Source: JBBRHF01 sp038223055
GTDB taxonomy: Bacteria; Actinomycetota; Actinomycetes; JACCUZ01
Length of the DNA: 24,887 nucleotides
Direction: 5' to 3'
Assembly: GCA_038223055.1 (NCBI GenBank)
Contig: JBBRHF010000046.1
Span: 1 to 24,887, forward strand
Under the pieces are notes generated by a model, which ran no database searches, was not told where the DNA came from, and saw only the letters and a list, made by a program, of their open reading frames with translations. A program made the position numbers and the translations under genes. This document shows positions 14,509 to 22,721 of the stretch, piece by piece (position 1 is the first letter of the stretch; each line of letters begins with the position of its first letter).

Positions 14509-15594
14509 GTGATCCGGCTGTTGCGACGCGACGCCCCGGGCCACGGGAGCCGAGGGACGTGGACGGACGCTCGGATTGCGGCGATCCGCGACGTCGTCGC
14601 CGCTGAGTCCGAGGTCGTCCGGACCGCGGCCGTGCAGTGCGTCGTCGAGCAGGCGCGACGGCTCGCAGGAGCGAGCACGTGCTGGCTGGCGGTCGCCGAC
14701 GGCGAGGTCGAGCGGGCCGGGCCTCGTGGCGAGGACGCGCTCGCGACCAGCCTGGCCAGCGCCTGCCTCGAGGACGGCCGTGAGCAGACCCGCGGGGACC
14801 TCGTCGCGGTCGCCGTACAGGTCGAGGGCCGTTCGCTCGCCCTGGTCCTGCGATTCGGCGGCGACGGCGAGACCGCGGATGTGCGGCTGCTGACCTCGAG
14901 CACCGCCCTGTGGGTCGCGCACCGCCTGCGCGACCTCGCGAGGCACGACCAGCACGAGCGCGCCGCGCAGGCAGAGTTGCGTGCGCTCCGTGCCCAGATC
15001 AGCCCGCATTTCTTGTTCAACGCGCTCGGTGCCATCGCGGCGATGATGCGCATCGACGCCGAGCGGGCCCGTGACCTCCTGCTGGAGTTCGCCGACTACA
15101 CGCGCTACAGCTTCGGCCGGCACGGCGACTACACCAGCCTCGCCGAGGAGCTTCGGGCTGTGGAGACCTACCTTGCCCTCGAGCGCGCTCGGTTCGGCGA
15201 CCGCCTCCGCGTGCACGTCCTGATCCCCCCGGAGGTCCTTGGGGTCTCCCTGCCCTTCCTGGTCCTCCAGCCCCTGGTGGAGAACGCGGTGCGGCACGGT
15301 GTCGAGCCGTCCGCGACCGGCGGGACGGTGAGCGTCGTCGCCCACAACGAGGCGCACAATCTCAGGATCGAGATCGAGGACGACGGACCCGGCATGGACC
15401 CGGCCGTGCTCGAGGCCCGGCTTGGTTCCGCTCCGGCCGAGTCGGCCCGGTCGGGGTTCGGCCTGCGCAGTGTTGACGAGCGCCTCCGCGCTATCTACGG
15501 CGACAGCCACGGACTCGTGATCGAGACGGCGCCCGGCGCCGGGACGAAGATCGTCCTGCGGATCCCGAAGTACCGCCCGGAGGTGCGCCCGTGA
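14509..15594 (+). CDS. sensor histidine kinase, LytS/YehU (His_kinase) family
   Basis: 361 aa. Residues 30-140 look like a GAF-type sensory domain and there is no membrane segment, so the kinase is probably cytosolic. The phosphoacceptor is His167 in AQISPHFLFNALGAI, the form typical of the LytS family. The ATPase part has the N-box PLVENAVRHG, DDGPGMD and GFGLRSVDERL. Start GTG 14509 follows GGGATGGGG by about ten bases; no other in-frame start fits. The response regulator gene overlaps its stop (GTGA). Context suggests it senses a metabolite linked to acetate or other monocarboxylates. Confidence 0.93.
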   Translation: MIRLLRRDAPGHGSRGTWTDARIAAIRDVVAAESEVVRTAAVQCVVEQARRLAGASTCWLAVADGEVERAGPRGEDALATSLASACLEDGREQTRGDLVAVAVQVEGRSLALVLRFGGDGETADVRLLTSSTALWVAHRLRDLARHDQHERAAQAELRALRAQISPHFLFNALGAIAAMMRIDAERARDLLLEFADYTRYSFGRHGDYTSLAEELRAVETYLALERARFGDRLRVHVLIPPEVLGVSLPFLVLQPLVENAVRHGVEPSATGGTVSVVAHNEAHNLRIEIEDDGPGMDPAVLEARLGSAPAESARSGFGLRSVDERLRAIYGDSHGLVIETAPGAGTKIVLRIPKYRPEVRP

Positions 15595-16415
15595 CGACGG
15601 ACCCGTTCGGTTGGTGCGTCCTTGCCGTGGATGACGAGCCCCTGGCCCTGGCCGAGCTCGCCTACCTGCTCGGCGAGGACCGCCGGGTGGGACTGCTGCG
15701 CACGGCCCGAGACGGCATCGAGACGCTGCGGCTGCTGCGAACCGAAACCTATGACGCCGTGTTCCTGGACGTCTCCATGCCCGGGCTCGACGGCGTCGAG
15801 GTGGCCGAGATCCTGCACCGGATGTCGGACGGACCGGAGCTGGTCTTCGTGACCGCTCACGAAGGCCGCGCTGCCGAGGCCTACGGTCTGGACGCCGTGG
15901 ACTACGTCCTCAAGCCGGTCAGTGCCGCCCGCGTGGGGGAGGTCCTGCGACGGCTGGAGCGCCGGCTGGCCGACCGCGCCGTCACGGGCTCCCACGACGC
16001 AGTCGACCCCGACGACCCCGTCGACCCCGACGACCCCGGCGATCCCGACGGGGTGGACGATCTCGCCGTCATCCCGGTCGAGTGCGAAGGGAGCACGCGC
16101 TTCGTGCTCCGCCGCGACGTGCTGTACGTCGAGGCGCACGGTGACTACGTGCGCCTTCAGGCGCGCGGCCGCGAGAAGGGGATGCACGCGGTCCGCATCC
16201 CCCTGACCGCACTCGAGGAACGCTGGTCCTCGGCCGGGTTCTTGCGCATCCACCGCAGCTACCTCGTGGCGCTGCACGCCGTGACGGAGCTGCGCAAGGA
16301 CCCCCTCGGTGGCCTGCTGGCTCGGGTCGGAGGTCGCGACCTGCCGGTGAGCCGGCGCCACGCGCGGGAGCTGCGCGAGCGGCTTCGCAGCGACGCGAGC
16401 AGGGGTGGCCAGTGA
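15591..16415 (+). CDS. LytTR-family response regulator
   Basis: 274 aa. The receiver domain (1-125) has the acidic pair Asp14/Asp15 in VDDEPLAL, phosphoacceptor Asp60 in FLDVSMPG and Lys108 in YVLKPVS. A proline/aspartate linker (DPDDPVDPDDPGDPD, about 140-155) joins it to a LytTR DNA-binding domain with DVLYVEAHGDYVRL and FLRIHRSYLV. Start GTG 15591 overlaps the kinase stop. LytTR proteins contact direct repeats in adjacent major grooves; a candidate site is at 14431-14459. It probably activates the operon it belongs to, and perhaps the divergent acetate transporter gene. Confidence 0.95.
   Translation: MTTDPFGWCVLAVDDEPLALAELAYLLGEDRRVGLLRTARDGIETLRLLRTETYDAVFLDVSMPGLDGVEVAEILHRMSDGPELVFVTAHEGRAAEAYGLDAVDYVLKPVSAARVGEVLRRLERRLADRAVTGSHDAVDPDDPVDPDDPGDPDGVDDLAVIPVECEGSTRFVLRRDVLYVEAHGDYVRLQARGREKGMHAVRIPLTALEERWSSAGFLRIHRSYLVALHAVTELRKDPLGGLLARVGGRDLPVSRRHARELRERLRSDASRGGQ
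16002..16037 (+). repeat. 18-bp tandem duplication in the regulator linker
   Basis: GTCGACCCCGACGACCCC is present twice in a row (16002-16019, 16020-16037), with a degraded third part after it. It encodes VDPDDP repeats in the linker between receiver and LytTR domains. Confidence 0.85.
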
Positions 16416-16795
16416 CGAGGCGGCCCGACCGCGTCACCGTGATGAGCCCGCAGACCCGGCTCGCCCTGCAGGACCACCGGTCCTCGGCCCGGCCGCCGAG
16501 CCTGGCCACCCGGCCCGACTCGCTGGACGACTCCGCCCGGCTGGCGGTGCTGCTGCGAGTGCACCGGAGGCTGGCAGCCCGGACGATGGCCATCGTCTTC
16601 GCCGGGGTCTTCGGCCTGCCGATCCTGGTCGCCCTGCTTCCCGATCTCACCGACGTACGGCTCCTCGGGGTGCCCATCGTCTGGCTGCTGCTCGGCGTAG
16701 GGCTCTACCCACTGATGCTGCTGCTCGCTCACCGCCACGCCCGGCGGGCCGAGCTGGTCGACGACCGGCTGAGCCGGCGACCGGGCGGTCGCTGA
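16412..16795 (+). CDS. DUF485-like two-helix membrane protein
   Basis: 127 aa. A 50-residue soluble N-terminus is followed by two hydrophobic segments, about 58-78 (MAIVFAGVFGLPILVALLPD) and 85-105 (LGVPIVWLLLGVGLYPLMLL), and a basic C-terminus. Small two-helix proteins of the DUF485 (YjcH) family are routinely encoded just ahead of ActP/MctC-type symporters, as here, and may act with them. It starts by GTGA overlap with the regulator gene and ends by TGATG overlap with the symporter gene. The DUF485 assignment rests on topology and context. Confidence 0.8.
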   Translation: MTRRPDRVTVMSPQTRLALQDHRSSARPPSLATRPDSLDDSARLAVLLRVHRRLAARTMAIVFAGVFGLPILVALLPDLTDVRLLGVPIVWLLLGVGLYPLMLLLAHRHARRAELVDDRLSRRPGGR

Positions 16796-18480
16796 TGGTC
16801 GTCGCCGGGATCGTCCTCGTCGTGCTCGCGACGGTCGTCGTCGGAACCCACGGCGTGCGGGTCCGATCGACGGGCGACTTCCTGGTCGCATCGCGCTCGG
16901 TGAGCACCCGGGTCAACGCCATGGCCGTCGCGGGGGAATACCTTTCGGCGGCGTCCTTTCTCGGCGTGGCCAGCCTGATCCTGCGCGACGGGGTCGGTGC
17001 GTTGTGGTACCCCATCGGCTTCACCGCGGGTTACCTCACCCTGCTGGTCTGTGTCGCGGCGCCGCTGCGCCGGTTCGGCGCCTACACGATCCCCGACTTC
17101 GTCGAGGGACGGCTCGGCGACCCGCGCCTTCGTCCGCTCGCGGCCATCGTGACGCTCACGATCTCGGGGCTCTACGTCGTCCCGCAGTTCATCGGCGCGG
17201 CCCGGGTGTTGCGCGGGGTAACGTCCCTGCCCTACTGGTCGGGCATCGCCATCACCGCCACCGTCATCTGCGGCATCGTCGGGTTCGGGGGCATGCGCAG
17301 CGCAACCTACATGCAGGCCTTCGAGTACGCCGTCAAGCTGTTCTGCATCGCCGTGCCCGCAGCCGTCCTGCTGATCCTGGTGCACCCCGCGGAACGGCAT
17401 GCCGCGGTGTCCTCCGATCGGTCTTCCTTCGCCTCGGCTACCACCGTCGAGTTCGATCGCGGCACAACGCTCGTCCTCACCGAACCGGTCGCCGCAGCCG
17501 TCTCGAGCGGCCCGGGCGGGCCGAGCCAGGAGGTTCTCGGTGTGGGCGAGCACGCACTGCCGGCCGGGAGTCGCATCACCTTCCCGGCCGGGTCGCAGGT
17601 GCCCGCGCTGCACGGCACCAATGCACTCGGCGGGCCGGCGTGGCGGCGCCCGCTGCTCGACCTCGGTGGGTTCGGCCATCCGCTTTTCGGCACCTGGTCC
17701 GTGCTGCTGGCCACCGTTCTGGGCACGATGGGCCTCCCGCACATCCTCACCCGTTTCCACACCGCCCCCACGGGCCGGGCGGCCCGGCGGACAGCCGTGG
17801 CCACCATCGGGCTGGTCGGCCTCTTCTACATCTCCCCGCCGGTCTACGGGCTCCTCGCCCGCAGCGTCGCGCCTCAGCTGTCCCTCACCGGGCACAGCGA
17901 CATCGTCGTCGTGACCCTGCCGGGACTGGCGCTCGACACCGGAGCCGGGCTGTTGACGGCTGTCGCCGCCGCCGGCGCGTTCGCGGCGTTCCTGTCCACC
18001 TCCTCAGGATTGTTGCTGGCGGCCGGGGCCGCCGTGAGCCACGACTTGCTGCCGCGCGCGCGGTCCGGCGAGCAGGAGATCCGCCGGCTGCGGGCCGGTG
18101 TGGCACTGGTCGCGCTCGCTGCCGCATTGGTTGCCCTGGGCGCGCGGGACCTCGATCTCGGCGTCACCGTCGGGTGGGCCTTCGGTCTGGCCGCGTCCAC
18201 CTTCACCCCGCTTCTGATTCTCGGGATCTGGACCGACCGGCTCACCTCGGCGGGTGCGGCGGCCGGCCTGTTCACCGGCGCGATGCTGTCCAGCGCGGCG
18301 GTCCTGGTCACGGTGGTGACCCCTCCCGGCCGCGGCTGGGTCGCCGTCCTGCTGGCCGAACCGGCCGCATGGTCCATCGCGGCCAGCTTCGCGGTGATGC
18401 TTGGTGTCAGTCACCTGACCGCCAGGTCCCGCCGACCGGCGACGGGCGCCCTGCTGCTGATGCACAGCGCCGACGACTGA
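16795..18480 (+). CDS. sodium:solute symporter (SSS) family acetate/monocarboxylate permease, ActP/MctC-like
   Basis: 561 aa integral membrane protein with about 12-13 hydrophobic segments. VAGEYLSAASFLG (near residue 42), WYPIGFTAGYL, YTIPDFVEGRLGD and MRSATYMQAFEYAVK are characteristic of acetate permeases within the SSS family. A soluble stretch of about 100 residues (roughly 200-300) separates two helices and is presumably external. The start is ATG 16795 in a TGATG overlap; the frame is open further left but is there a shadow of the preceding gene. Substrate is inferred from family and from the acetate transporter gene that shares the regulatory region; pyruvate or propionate are possible. 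Confidence 0.92.
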   Translation: MVVAGIVLVVLATVVVGTHGVRVRSTGDFLVASRSVSTRVNAMAVAGEYLSAASFLGVASLILRDGVGALWYPIGFTAGYLTLLVCVAAPLRRFGAYTIPDFVEGRLGDPRLRPLAAIVTLTISGLYVVPQFIGAARVLRGVTSLPYWSGIAITATVICGIVGFGGMRSATYMQAFEYAVKLFCIAVPAAVLLILVHPAERHAAVSSDRSSFASATTVEFDRGTTLVLTEPVAAAVSSGPGGPSQEVLGVGEHALPAGSRITFPAGSQVPALHGTNALGGPAWRRPLLDLGGFGHPLFGTWSVLLATVLGTMGLPHILTRFHTAPTGRAARRTAVATIGLVGLFYISPPVYGLLARSVAPQLSLTGHSDIVVVTLPGLALDTGAGLLTAVAAAGAFAAFLSTSSGLLLAAGAAVSHDLLPRARSGEQEIRRLRAGVALVALAAALVALGARDLDLGVTVGWAFGLAASTFTPLLILGIWTDRLTSAGAAAGLFTGAMLSSAAVLVTVVTPPGRGWVAVLLAEPAAWSIAASFAVMLGVSHLTARSRRPATGALLLMHSADD

Positions 18481-18507
18481 GCGGCCGTTTATGTCCGGAA
18501 GGTCCCG

Positions 18508-18513
18508 TAGGCT
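18508..18513 (+). promoter_or_regulatory. -10 box of the fumarase gene
   Basis: TAGGCT fits TAnnnT and lies 36 bp before the fumarase start, in a 69-bp gap after the symporter gene. No clear -35 was seen. Confidence 0.35.
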
Positions 18514-18549
18514 GCTGGCGACCATTCCCGACGTTTGCTAGGACGTGCC

Positions 18550-20223
18550 GTGCCCGACTTCGCATACTCCGACCTGCTTCCCATCGGCCCCGACGAGACC
18601 GACTACCGGCTGATCACCGAGGACGGGGTGTCGACGTTCGAGGCCGGCGGTGAGCTGTTCCTGCGCGTCGACCCTGCGGCGTTGACCCGGCTGACCAGTG
18701 CGGCCATGCACGACATCGCGCACTACCTGCGCCCCTCGCACCTGGCCCAGGTGCGACGCATCATCGATGACCCCGAGAGCTCCGCCAACGACCGATTCGT
18801 CGCACTGGACCTGCTCAAGAACGCCAACATCTCCGCGGCGGGGGTGCTGCCGATGTGCCAGGACACCGGCACCGCCATCGTCATGGGCAAGAAGGGCGAG
18901 CGGGTGCTGACCGGCGGCGATGACGGCGAGGCGATCTCGCGCGGGGTCTATGACGCCTACACGACTCTCAACCTGCGCTACTCCCAGCTCGCGCCGCTGT
19001 CGATGTGGGAGGAGAAGAACACCGGTTCCAATCTGCCGGCGCAGGTGGAGATCTACTCGACGCCGTCGGGCGAGGACCCGTCGTACAAATTCCTCTTCAT
19101 GGCCAAGGGCGGCGGCAGCGCCAACAAGTCGTTCCTCTACCAGGAGACGAAGGCTGTCCTGAACCCCGCGTCGATGATGCGCTTTCTCGACGAGAAGCTG
19201 CGGGCGCTGGGCACGGCGGCCTGCCCGCCCTACCACCTGGCCATCGTCGTCGGCGGGACATCGGTGGAGTTCGCCTTGAAGACCGCGAAGTATGCCTCGG
19301 CGAAATACCTCGACAACCTGCCGCTGGCGGGGTCGCCCGTGGGGCACGCCTTCCGCGACGTCGAGCTGGAGGCGGAGGTCCTCAAGCTCACACAGGAGTT
19401 CGGGATTGGCGCGCAGTTCGGCGGGAAATACTTCTGCCACGACGTGCGAGTCGTGCGGCTGCCGCGCCACGGCGCGTCGTGCCCGGTGGCCATCGCGGTG
19501 TCCTGCTCCGCCGACCGGCAGGCCCTCGGCAAGATTACCGCCGACGGTGTCTTCCTCGAGCGGCTGGAGCGCGAGCCGGGGCGGTTCCTGCCCGAGGTCA
19601 CCGACGAGCACCTCGCCGAGGGAGGCCCCGCCGACGACGTCGTGCGCATCGACCTGGGCCGGCCGATGGACGAGATCCGCGCCGAGCTGTCGCGCTATCC
19701 CGTCAAGACCCGGCTGTCGCTCTCGGGGACCCTGGTCGTGGCCCGCGACATCGCGCACGCGAAGATCAAGGAGCGGCTCGACGCAGGCGAAGGCATGCCC
19801 GCCTACCTCCGCGACCACCCCGTCTACTACGCGGGGCCGGCCAAGACGCCGAAGGGTTTCGCGTCCGGGTCGTTCGGGCCGACGACGGCCGGACGGATGG
19901 ACTCCTACGTCGATGCGTTCCAGGCCGCGGGCGGGTCGCTGGTCATGCTGGCCAAGGGAAATCGGTCGACTCAGGTGACCGAGGCATGCCATGCGCACGG
20001 CGGGTTCTACCTCGGGTCGATCGGCGGGCCCGCGGCGCGGCTGGCGCAGGACTGCATCAAGCACGTCGAGGTGCTGGAATACGCCGAGCTCGGCATGGAG
20101 GCCGTCTGGAGGATCGAGGTCGAGGATTTTCCGGCGTTCATCGTCGTGGACGACAAGGGCAACGACTTCTACGCCCAGATCGCCCAGCCCGTCACTCTCG
20201 CCATCACTCCCGCCCCGCGCTGA
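18550..20223 (+). CDS. fum: fumarate hydratase, class I (iron-sulfur)
   Basis: This TCA-cycle enzyme interconverts fumarate and malate with an oxygen-sensitive [4Fe-4S] cluster. 557 aa as a single chain. Cluster ligands appear as Cys103 (PMCQDTGTA), Cys225 (TAACPPYH) and Cys319 (VSCSADR), at nearly the same positions as in E. coli FumA. KNTGSNLPAQVE, KGGGSANKSFLY and FGPTTAGRMDSY are conserved family segments. GTG 18550 has AGGA six bases upstream; a TTG at 18535 is a weaker start. It is a single-gene unit bounded by a promoter in a short gap and an intrinsic terminator. Confidence 0.96.
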   Translation: MPDFAYSDLLPIGPDETDYRLITEDGVSTFEAGGELFLRVDPAALTRLTSAAMHDIAHYLRPSHLAQVRRIIDDPESSANDRFVALDLLKNANISAAGVLPMCQDTGTAIVMGKKGERVLTGGDDGEAISRGVYDAYTTLNLRYSQLAPLSMWEEKNTGSNLPAQVEIYSTPSGEDPSYKFLFMAKGGGSANKSFLYQETKAVLNPASMMRFLDEKLRALGTAACPPYHLAIVVGGTSVEFALKTAKYASAKYLDNLPLAGSPVGHAFRDVELEAEVLKLTQEFGIGAQFGGKYFCHDVRVVRLPRHGASCPVAIAVSCSADRQALGKITADGVFLERLEREPGRFLPEVTDEHLAEGGPADDVVRIDLGRPMDEIRAELSRYPVKTRLSLSGTLVVARDIAHAKIKERLDAGEGMPAYLRDHPVYYAGPAKTPKGFASGSFGPTTAGRMDSYVDAFQAAGGSLVMLAKGNRSTQVTEACHAHGGFYLGSIGGPAARLAQDCIKHVEVLEYAELGMEAVWRIEVEDFPAFIVVDDKGNDFYAQIAQPVTLAITPAPR

Positions 20224-20274
20224 CCCTCCGCGGCCTTGCCCCCGTCGAAGTTGACCACGCAAGGTACGTGAAAC

Positions 20275-20314
20275 GCACCCGGCCTATGCGTCGACGCATG
20301 GGTCGGGTGCTTTT
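20275..20314 (+). terminator. intrinsic terminator after the fumarase gene
   Basis: GCACCCG (20275-20281) pairs with CGGGTGC (20304-20310), followed by TTTT. Inside lies a perfect palindrome, ATGCGTCGACGCAT (20286-20299), which extends the stem. It is the only hairpin in the window with a T-run. Confidence 0.85.
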
Positions 20315-20346
20315 GACCTGGGTGCGTCGCATGCGTCTCTCGCCCG

Positions 20347-20352
20347 TAGTCT
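20347..20352 (+). promoter_or_regulatory. -10 box for a leaderless transcript
   Basis: TAGTCT ends six bases before ATG 20359 and no Shine-Dalgarno is present, the pattern of leaderless actinobacterial genes. Confidence 0.5.
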
Positions 20353-20358
20353 CGTCCC

Positions 20359-20979
20359 ATGGCCCGGTACTTCGATGTCCACCCGGAAGATCCGCAACCC
20401 CGAGCCATCTCGCAGGCGGTGGCCCTCTTGCGCGAGAACGCGCTGATCGCCTACCCCACCGACTCCTGCTACGCCCTGGGTGCTCAGCTGGACAATCCCG
20501 ACGGCGCCCGACGCATCCGCAGGATCCGTTCCCTGGATGACCGGCACCACTTCACCTTGGTGTGCGCGGACTTTGCCCAGCTGGGCCAGTTCGTCCAGCT
20601 GGATAACACCGCGTTCCGCGCCATCAAGGCGGCGACACCGGGCGCCTACACGTTCATCTTGCCGGCCACCAAGGAGGTTCCGCGGCGACTCTCGCACCCC
20701 AAGAAGCGGACCGTCGGGGTGCGCATCCCGGACCACCCCGTCGTCCAGGCGCTGCTGCGTCAGCTTGGCGAGCCGCTGCTGTCCAGCACCCTCCTGCTGC
20801 CAAACGCCGAGCAGCCGATGACCGACGGCTGGGCGATCAAGGAGGCCCTCGACCACGAGTTGGACGCAGTGATTGATGCAGGCGACTGCGGTGCGGAGCC
20901 CAGCACGGTCGTGGACTGGTCCGATGGCTACCCCGAGGTGGTGCGCGTCGGTGCCGGTGACCCGGCGCGGTTCGCGTAG
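20359..20979 (+). CDS. Sua5/YciO/YrdC-family protein (YciO type)
   Basis: 206 aa, one YrdC-like domain. The typical opening ALIAYPTDSCYALGA (about 29-43) is followed by TLVCADFAQLGQF, AATPGAYTFILPAT and KKRTVGVRIPDHP, all landmarks of the family. TsaC/Sua5 proteins make threonylcarbamoyl-AMP for the t6A modification of tRNA. The pattern here is closer to the YciO branch, whose role is less certain, so a tRNA function should be taken as possible only. It is probably translated from a leaderless transcript and stands alone between a terminator and gnd. Confidence 0.9.
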   Translation: MARYFDVHPEDPQPRAISQAVALLRENALIAYPTDSCYALGAQLDNPDGARRIRRIRSLDDRHHFTLVCADFAQLGQFVQLDNTAFRAIKAATPGAYTFILPATKEVPRRLSHPKKRTVGVRIPDHPVVQALLRQLGEPLLSSTLLLPNAEQPMTDGWAIKEALDHELDAVIDAGDCGAEPSTVVDWSDGYPEVVRVGAGDPARFA

Positions 20980-21082
20980 TGCAGACCAAAGCCGGCGGAC
21001 AGCCCGGGCGGGAGCGCCGTACGTCGTCATGGCGACGCTGGGCCTCTGGCGCCGACGGTGTCCCGGGCGGCAGGATCAGGGC

Positions 21083-22636
21083 ATGACCCAGTCCACGCCA
21101 CCGAGCCAGCCCACCCCGTTTCCCACCCAGGACCGCAAGCAGGCCCGCGCCGACATCGGAGTGACCGGCCTGGCCGTCATGGGCCGCAACCTCGCGCGCA
21201 ACTTCGCCCGCCACGGGCACACCGTCGCGCTCTACAACCGCACGCCCTCCCGGGTGGACGACCTGGTCCGGGAGAACGGCGACGAGGGCGACTTCGTGCC
21301 CAGCCACTCGCTTGCCGATTTCGTTTCCTCGCTCAAGCGTCCTCGCCGCGTGGTGATCATGGTCAAGGCCGGTCCCAGCACGGACGCCGTCATCGACGAA
21401 CTGGTGCCGCTGCTGGACGAGGGCGACATCGTCGTCGACGGCGGCAACGCCCATTTCGAGGACACCCGGCGGCGTGAGGCGGCGCTACGGGCGCATGGCC
21501 TGCACTTCGTCGGGACCGGCGTGTCCGGCGGCGAGGAAGGTGCCCTCAACGGTCCCTCGATCATGCCCGGCGGATCCAAGGAGTCCTACGAGGCGCTCGG
21601 CCCGATCCTCGAGTCCATCGCCGTCGACGTCGACGGCACGCCGTGCTGCACCTACGTCGGCCCGGACGGCGCGGGACACTTCGTCAAGATGGTCCACAAC
21701 GGCATCGAGTACGCCGACATGCAACTGATCGCCGAGGCCTACGACGTGCTGCGCCAAGGTCTCGGGTTCTCCCCGGCGAAACTGGCCGAGGTGTTCGAAA
21801 AGTGGAACTCCGGAGACCTGGAGTCGTTCCTCATCGAGACTACCGCCCGGGTGCTGCGCCAGGTGGACGCCGAGACGGGCGCGGCGCTGGTCGACATCAT
21901 CGTGGACGAGGCCGAGCAGAAGGGCACCGGGCGCTGGACGGTTCAGTCCGCCCTCGAGCTTGGCGTGCCGGTGTCCGGGATCGCCGAGGCTGTGTTCGCC
22001 CGAGCGCTGTCTGGGCACGCCGAGCAGCGCCGTCCGGCCCGGGGACTGGCCGGACCGAACAAGACGCTCGAAGAGTTGTTCGGCGGTGAGCTGACCGACG
22101 TCGAGAAGGAGATCTTCGTCGACGACGTACGACAGGCTCTCTATGCGTCCAAGGTCGTGGCCTACGCACAGGGGTTCGACCAGATGCAGGCGGCGTCCGA
22201 ACTCTATGGCTGGAACATCGACCGGGGCGCGATGGCCACGATCTGGCGGGGCGGGTGCATCATCCGGGCCCGGTTCCTCGACCGGATCCGCGAGGCCTAC
22301 GACCGCGACGCACACCTGCCCAGCCTGCTCGTGGACGACTCCTTTTCCGACAGTGTGGCGCAGGCTCAGGATGCCTGGCGCCGGGTGGTGTGCGAGGCCG
22401 TGCGGCTCGGGGTGCCGGCGCCGGGGTTCGCCAGCGCGCTGGCCTACTACGACGGGCTGCGTCGCGAGCGGCTGCCGGCATCGCTGGTGCAGGGGTTGCG
22501 CGACCTGTTCGGGGCGCACACCTATGCCCGCGTGGACCGGGCGGGGATCTTCCACACGCTATGGTCGGGCGACGGCTCGGAGGTGCGCCAGGACGGCGCC
22601 GGACCCGAGAAGGCGCAGTCGGAGAACCCGCACTGA
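21083..22636 (+). CDS. gnd: 6-phosphogluconate dehydrogenase, decarboxylating
   Basis: This pentose phosphate enzyme oxidises 6-phosphogluconate to ribulose 5-phosphate and CO2, making NADPH. 517 aa, the long form. The N-terminal Rossmann motif GVTGLAVMGRNLARN (26-40) and YNRTPSRV, with the arginine favouring NADP, are followed by GVSGGEEGALNGPSIMPGG (146-164) and the catalytic KMVHNGIEY with Lys202, His205, Asn206 and Glu209. YGWNIDRGAMATIWRGGCII lies in the helical C-terminal domain. ATG 21083 is preceded by CAGGA and AGGG; the frame is open further left, where it shadows the preceding gene. The first 24 residues are a proline-rich extension. Confidence 0.97.
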   Translation: MTQSTPPSQPTPFPTQDRKQARADIGVTGLAVMGRNLARNFARHGHTVALYNRTPSRVDDLVRENGDEGDFVPSHSLADFVSSLKRPRRVVIMVKAGPSTDAVIDELVPLLDEGDIVVDGGNAHFEDTRRREAALRAHGLHFVGTGVSGGEEGALNGPSIMPGGSKESYEALGPILESIAVDVDGTPCCTYVGPDGAGHFVKMVHNGIEYADMQLIAEAYDVLRQGLGFSPAKLAEVFEKWNSGDLESFLIETTARVLRQVDAETGAALVDIIVDEAEQKGTGRWTVQSALELGVPVSGIAEAVFARALSGHAEQRRPARGLAGPNKTLEELFGGELTDVEKEIFVDDVRQALYASKVVAYAQGFDQMQAASELYGWNIDRGAMATIWRGGCIIRARFLDRIREAYDRDAHLPSLLVDDSFSDSVAQAQDAWRRVVCEAVRLGVPAPGFASALAYYDGLRRERLPASLVQGLRDLFGAHTYARVDRAGIFHTLWSGDGSEVRQDGAGPEKAQSENPH

Positions 22637-22667
22637 CGCGACGACAACCAATCCGGACAATCCGACG

Positions 22668-22673
22668 TAGTCT
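22668..22673 (+). promoter_or_regulatory. -10 box of the sugar dehydrogenase gene
   Basis: TAGTCT fits TAnnnT, 48 bp before ATG 22722 in the gap after gnd. No convincing -35 was found. Confidence 0.35.
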
Positions 22674-22721
22674 GACCGACACGACAGGTGTCCGTCCCGA
22701 ACCAACCCGGGGGTCACGCCG

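Noticed and set aside
18538..20262. 574-aa minus-strand frame opposite the fumarase gene
   Set aside because: It is an antisense shadow with no recognisable motif; the plus strand encodes a clear fumarase.
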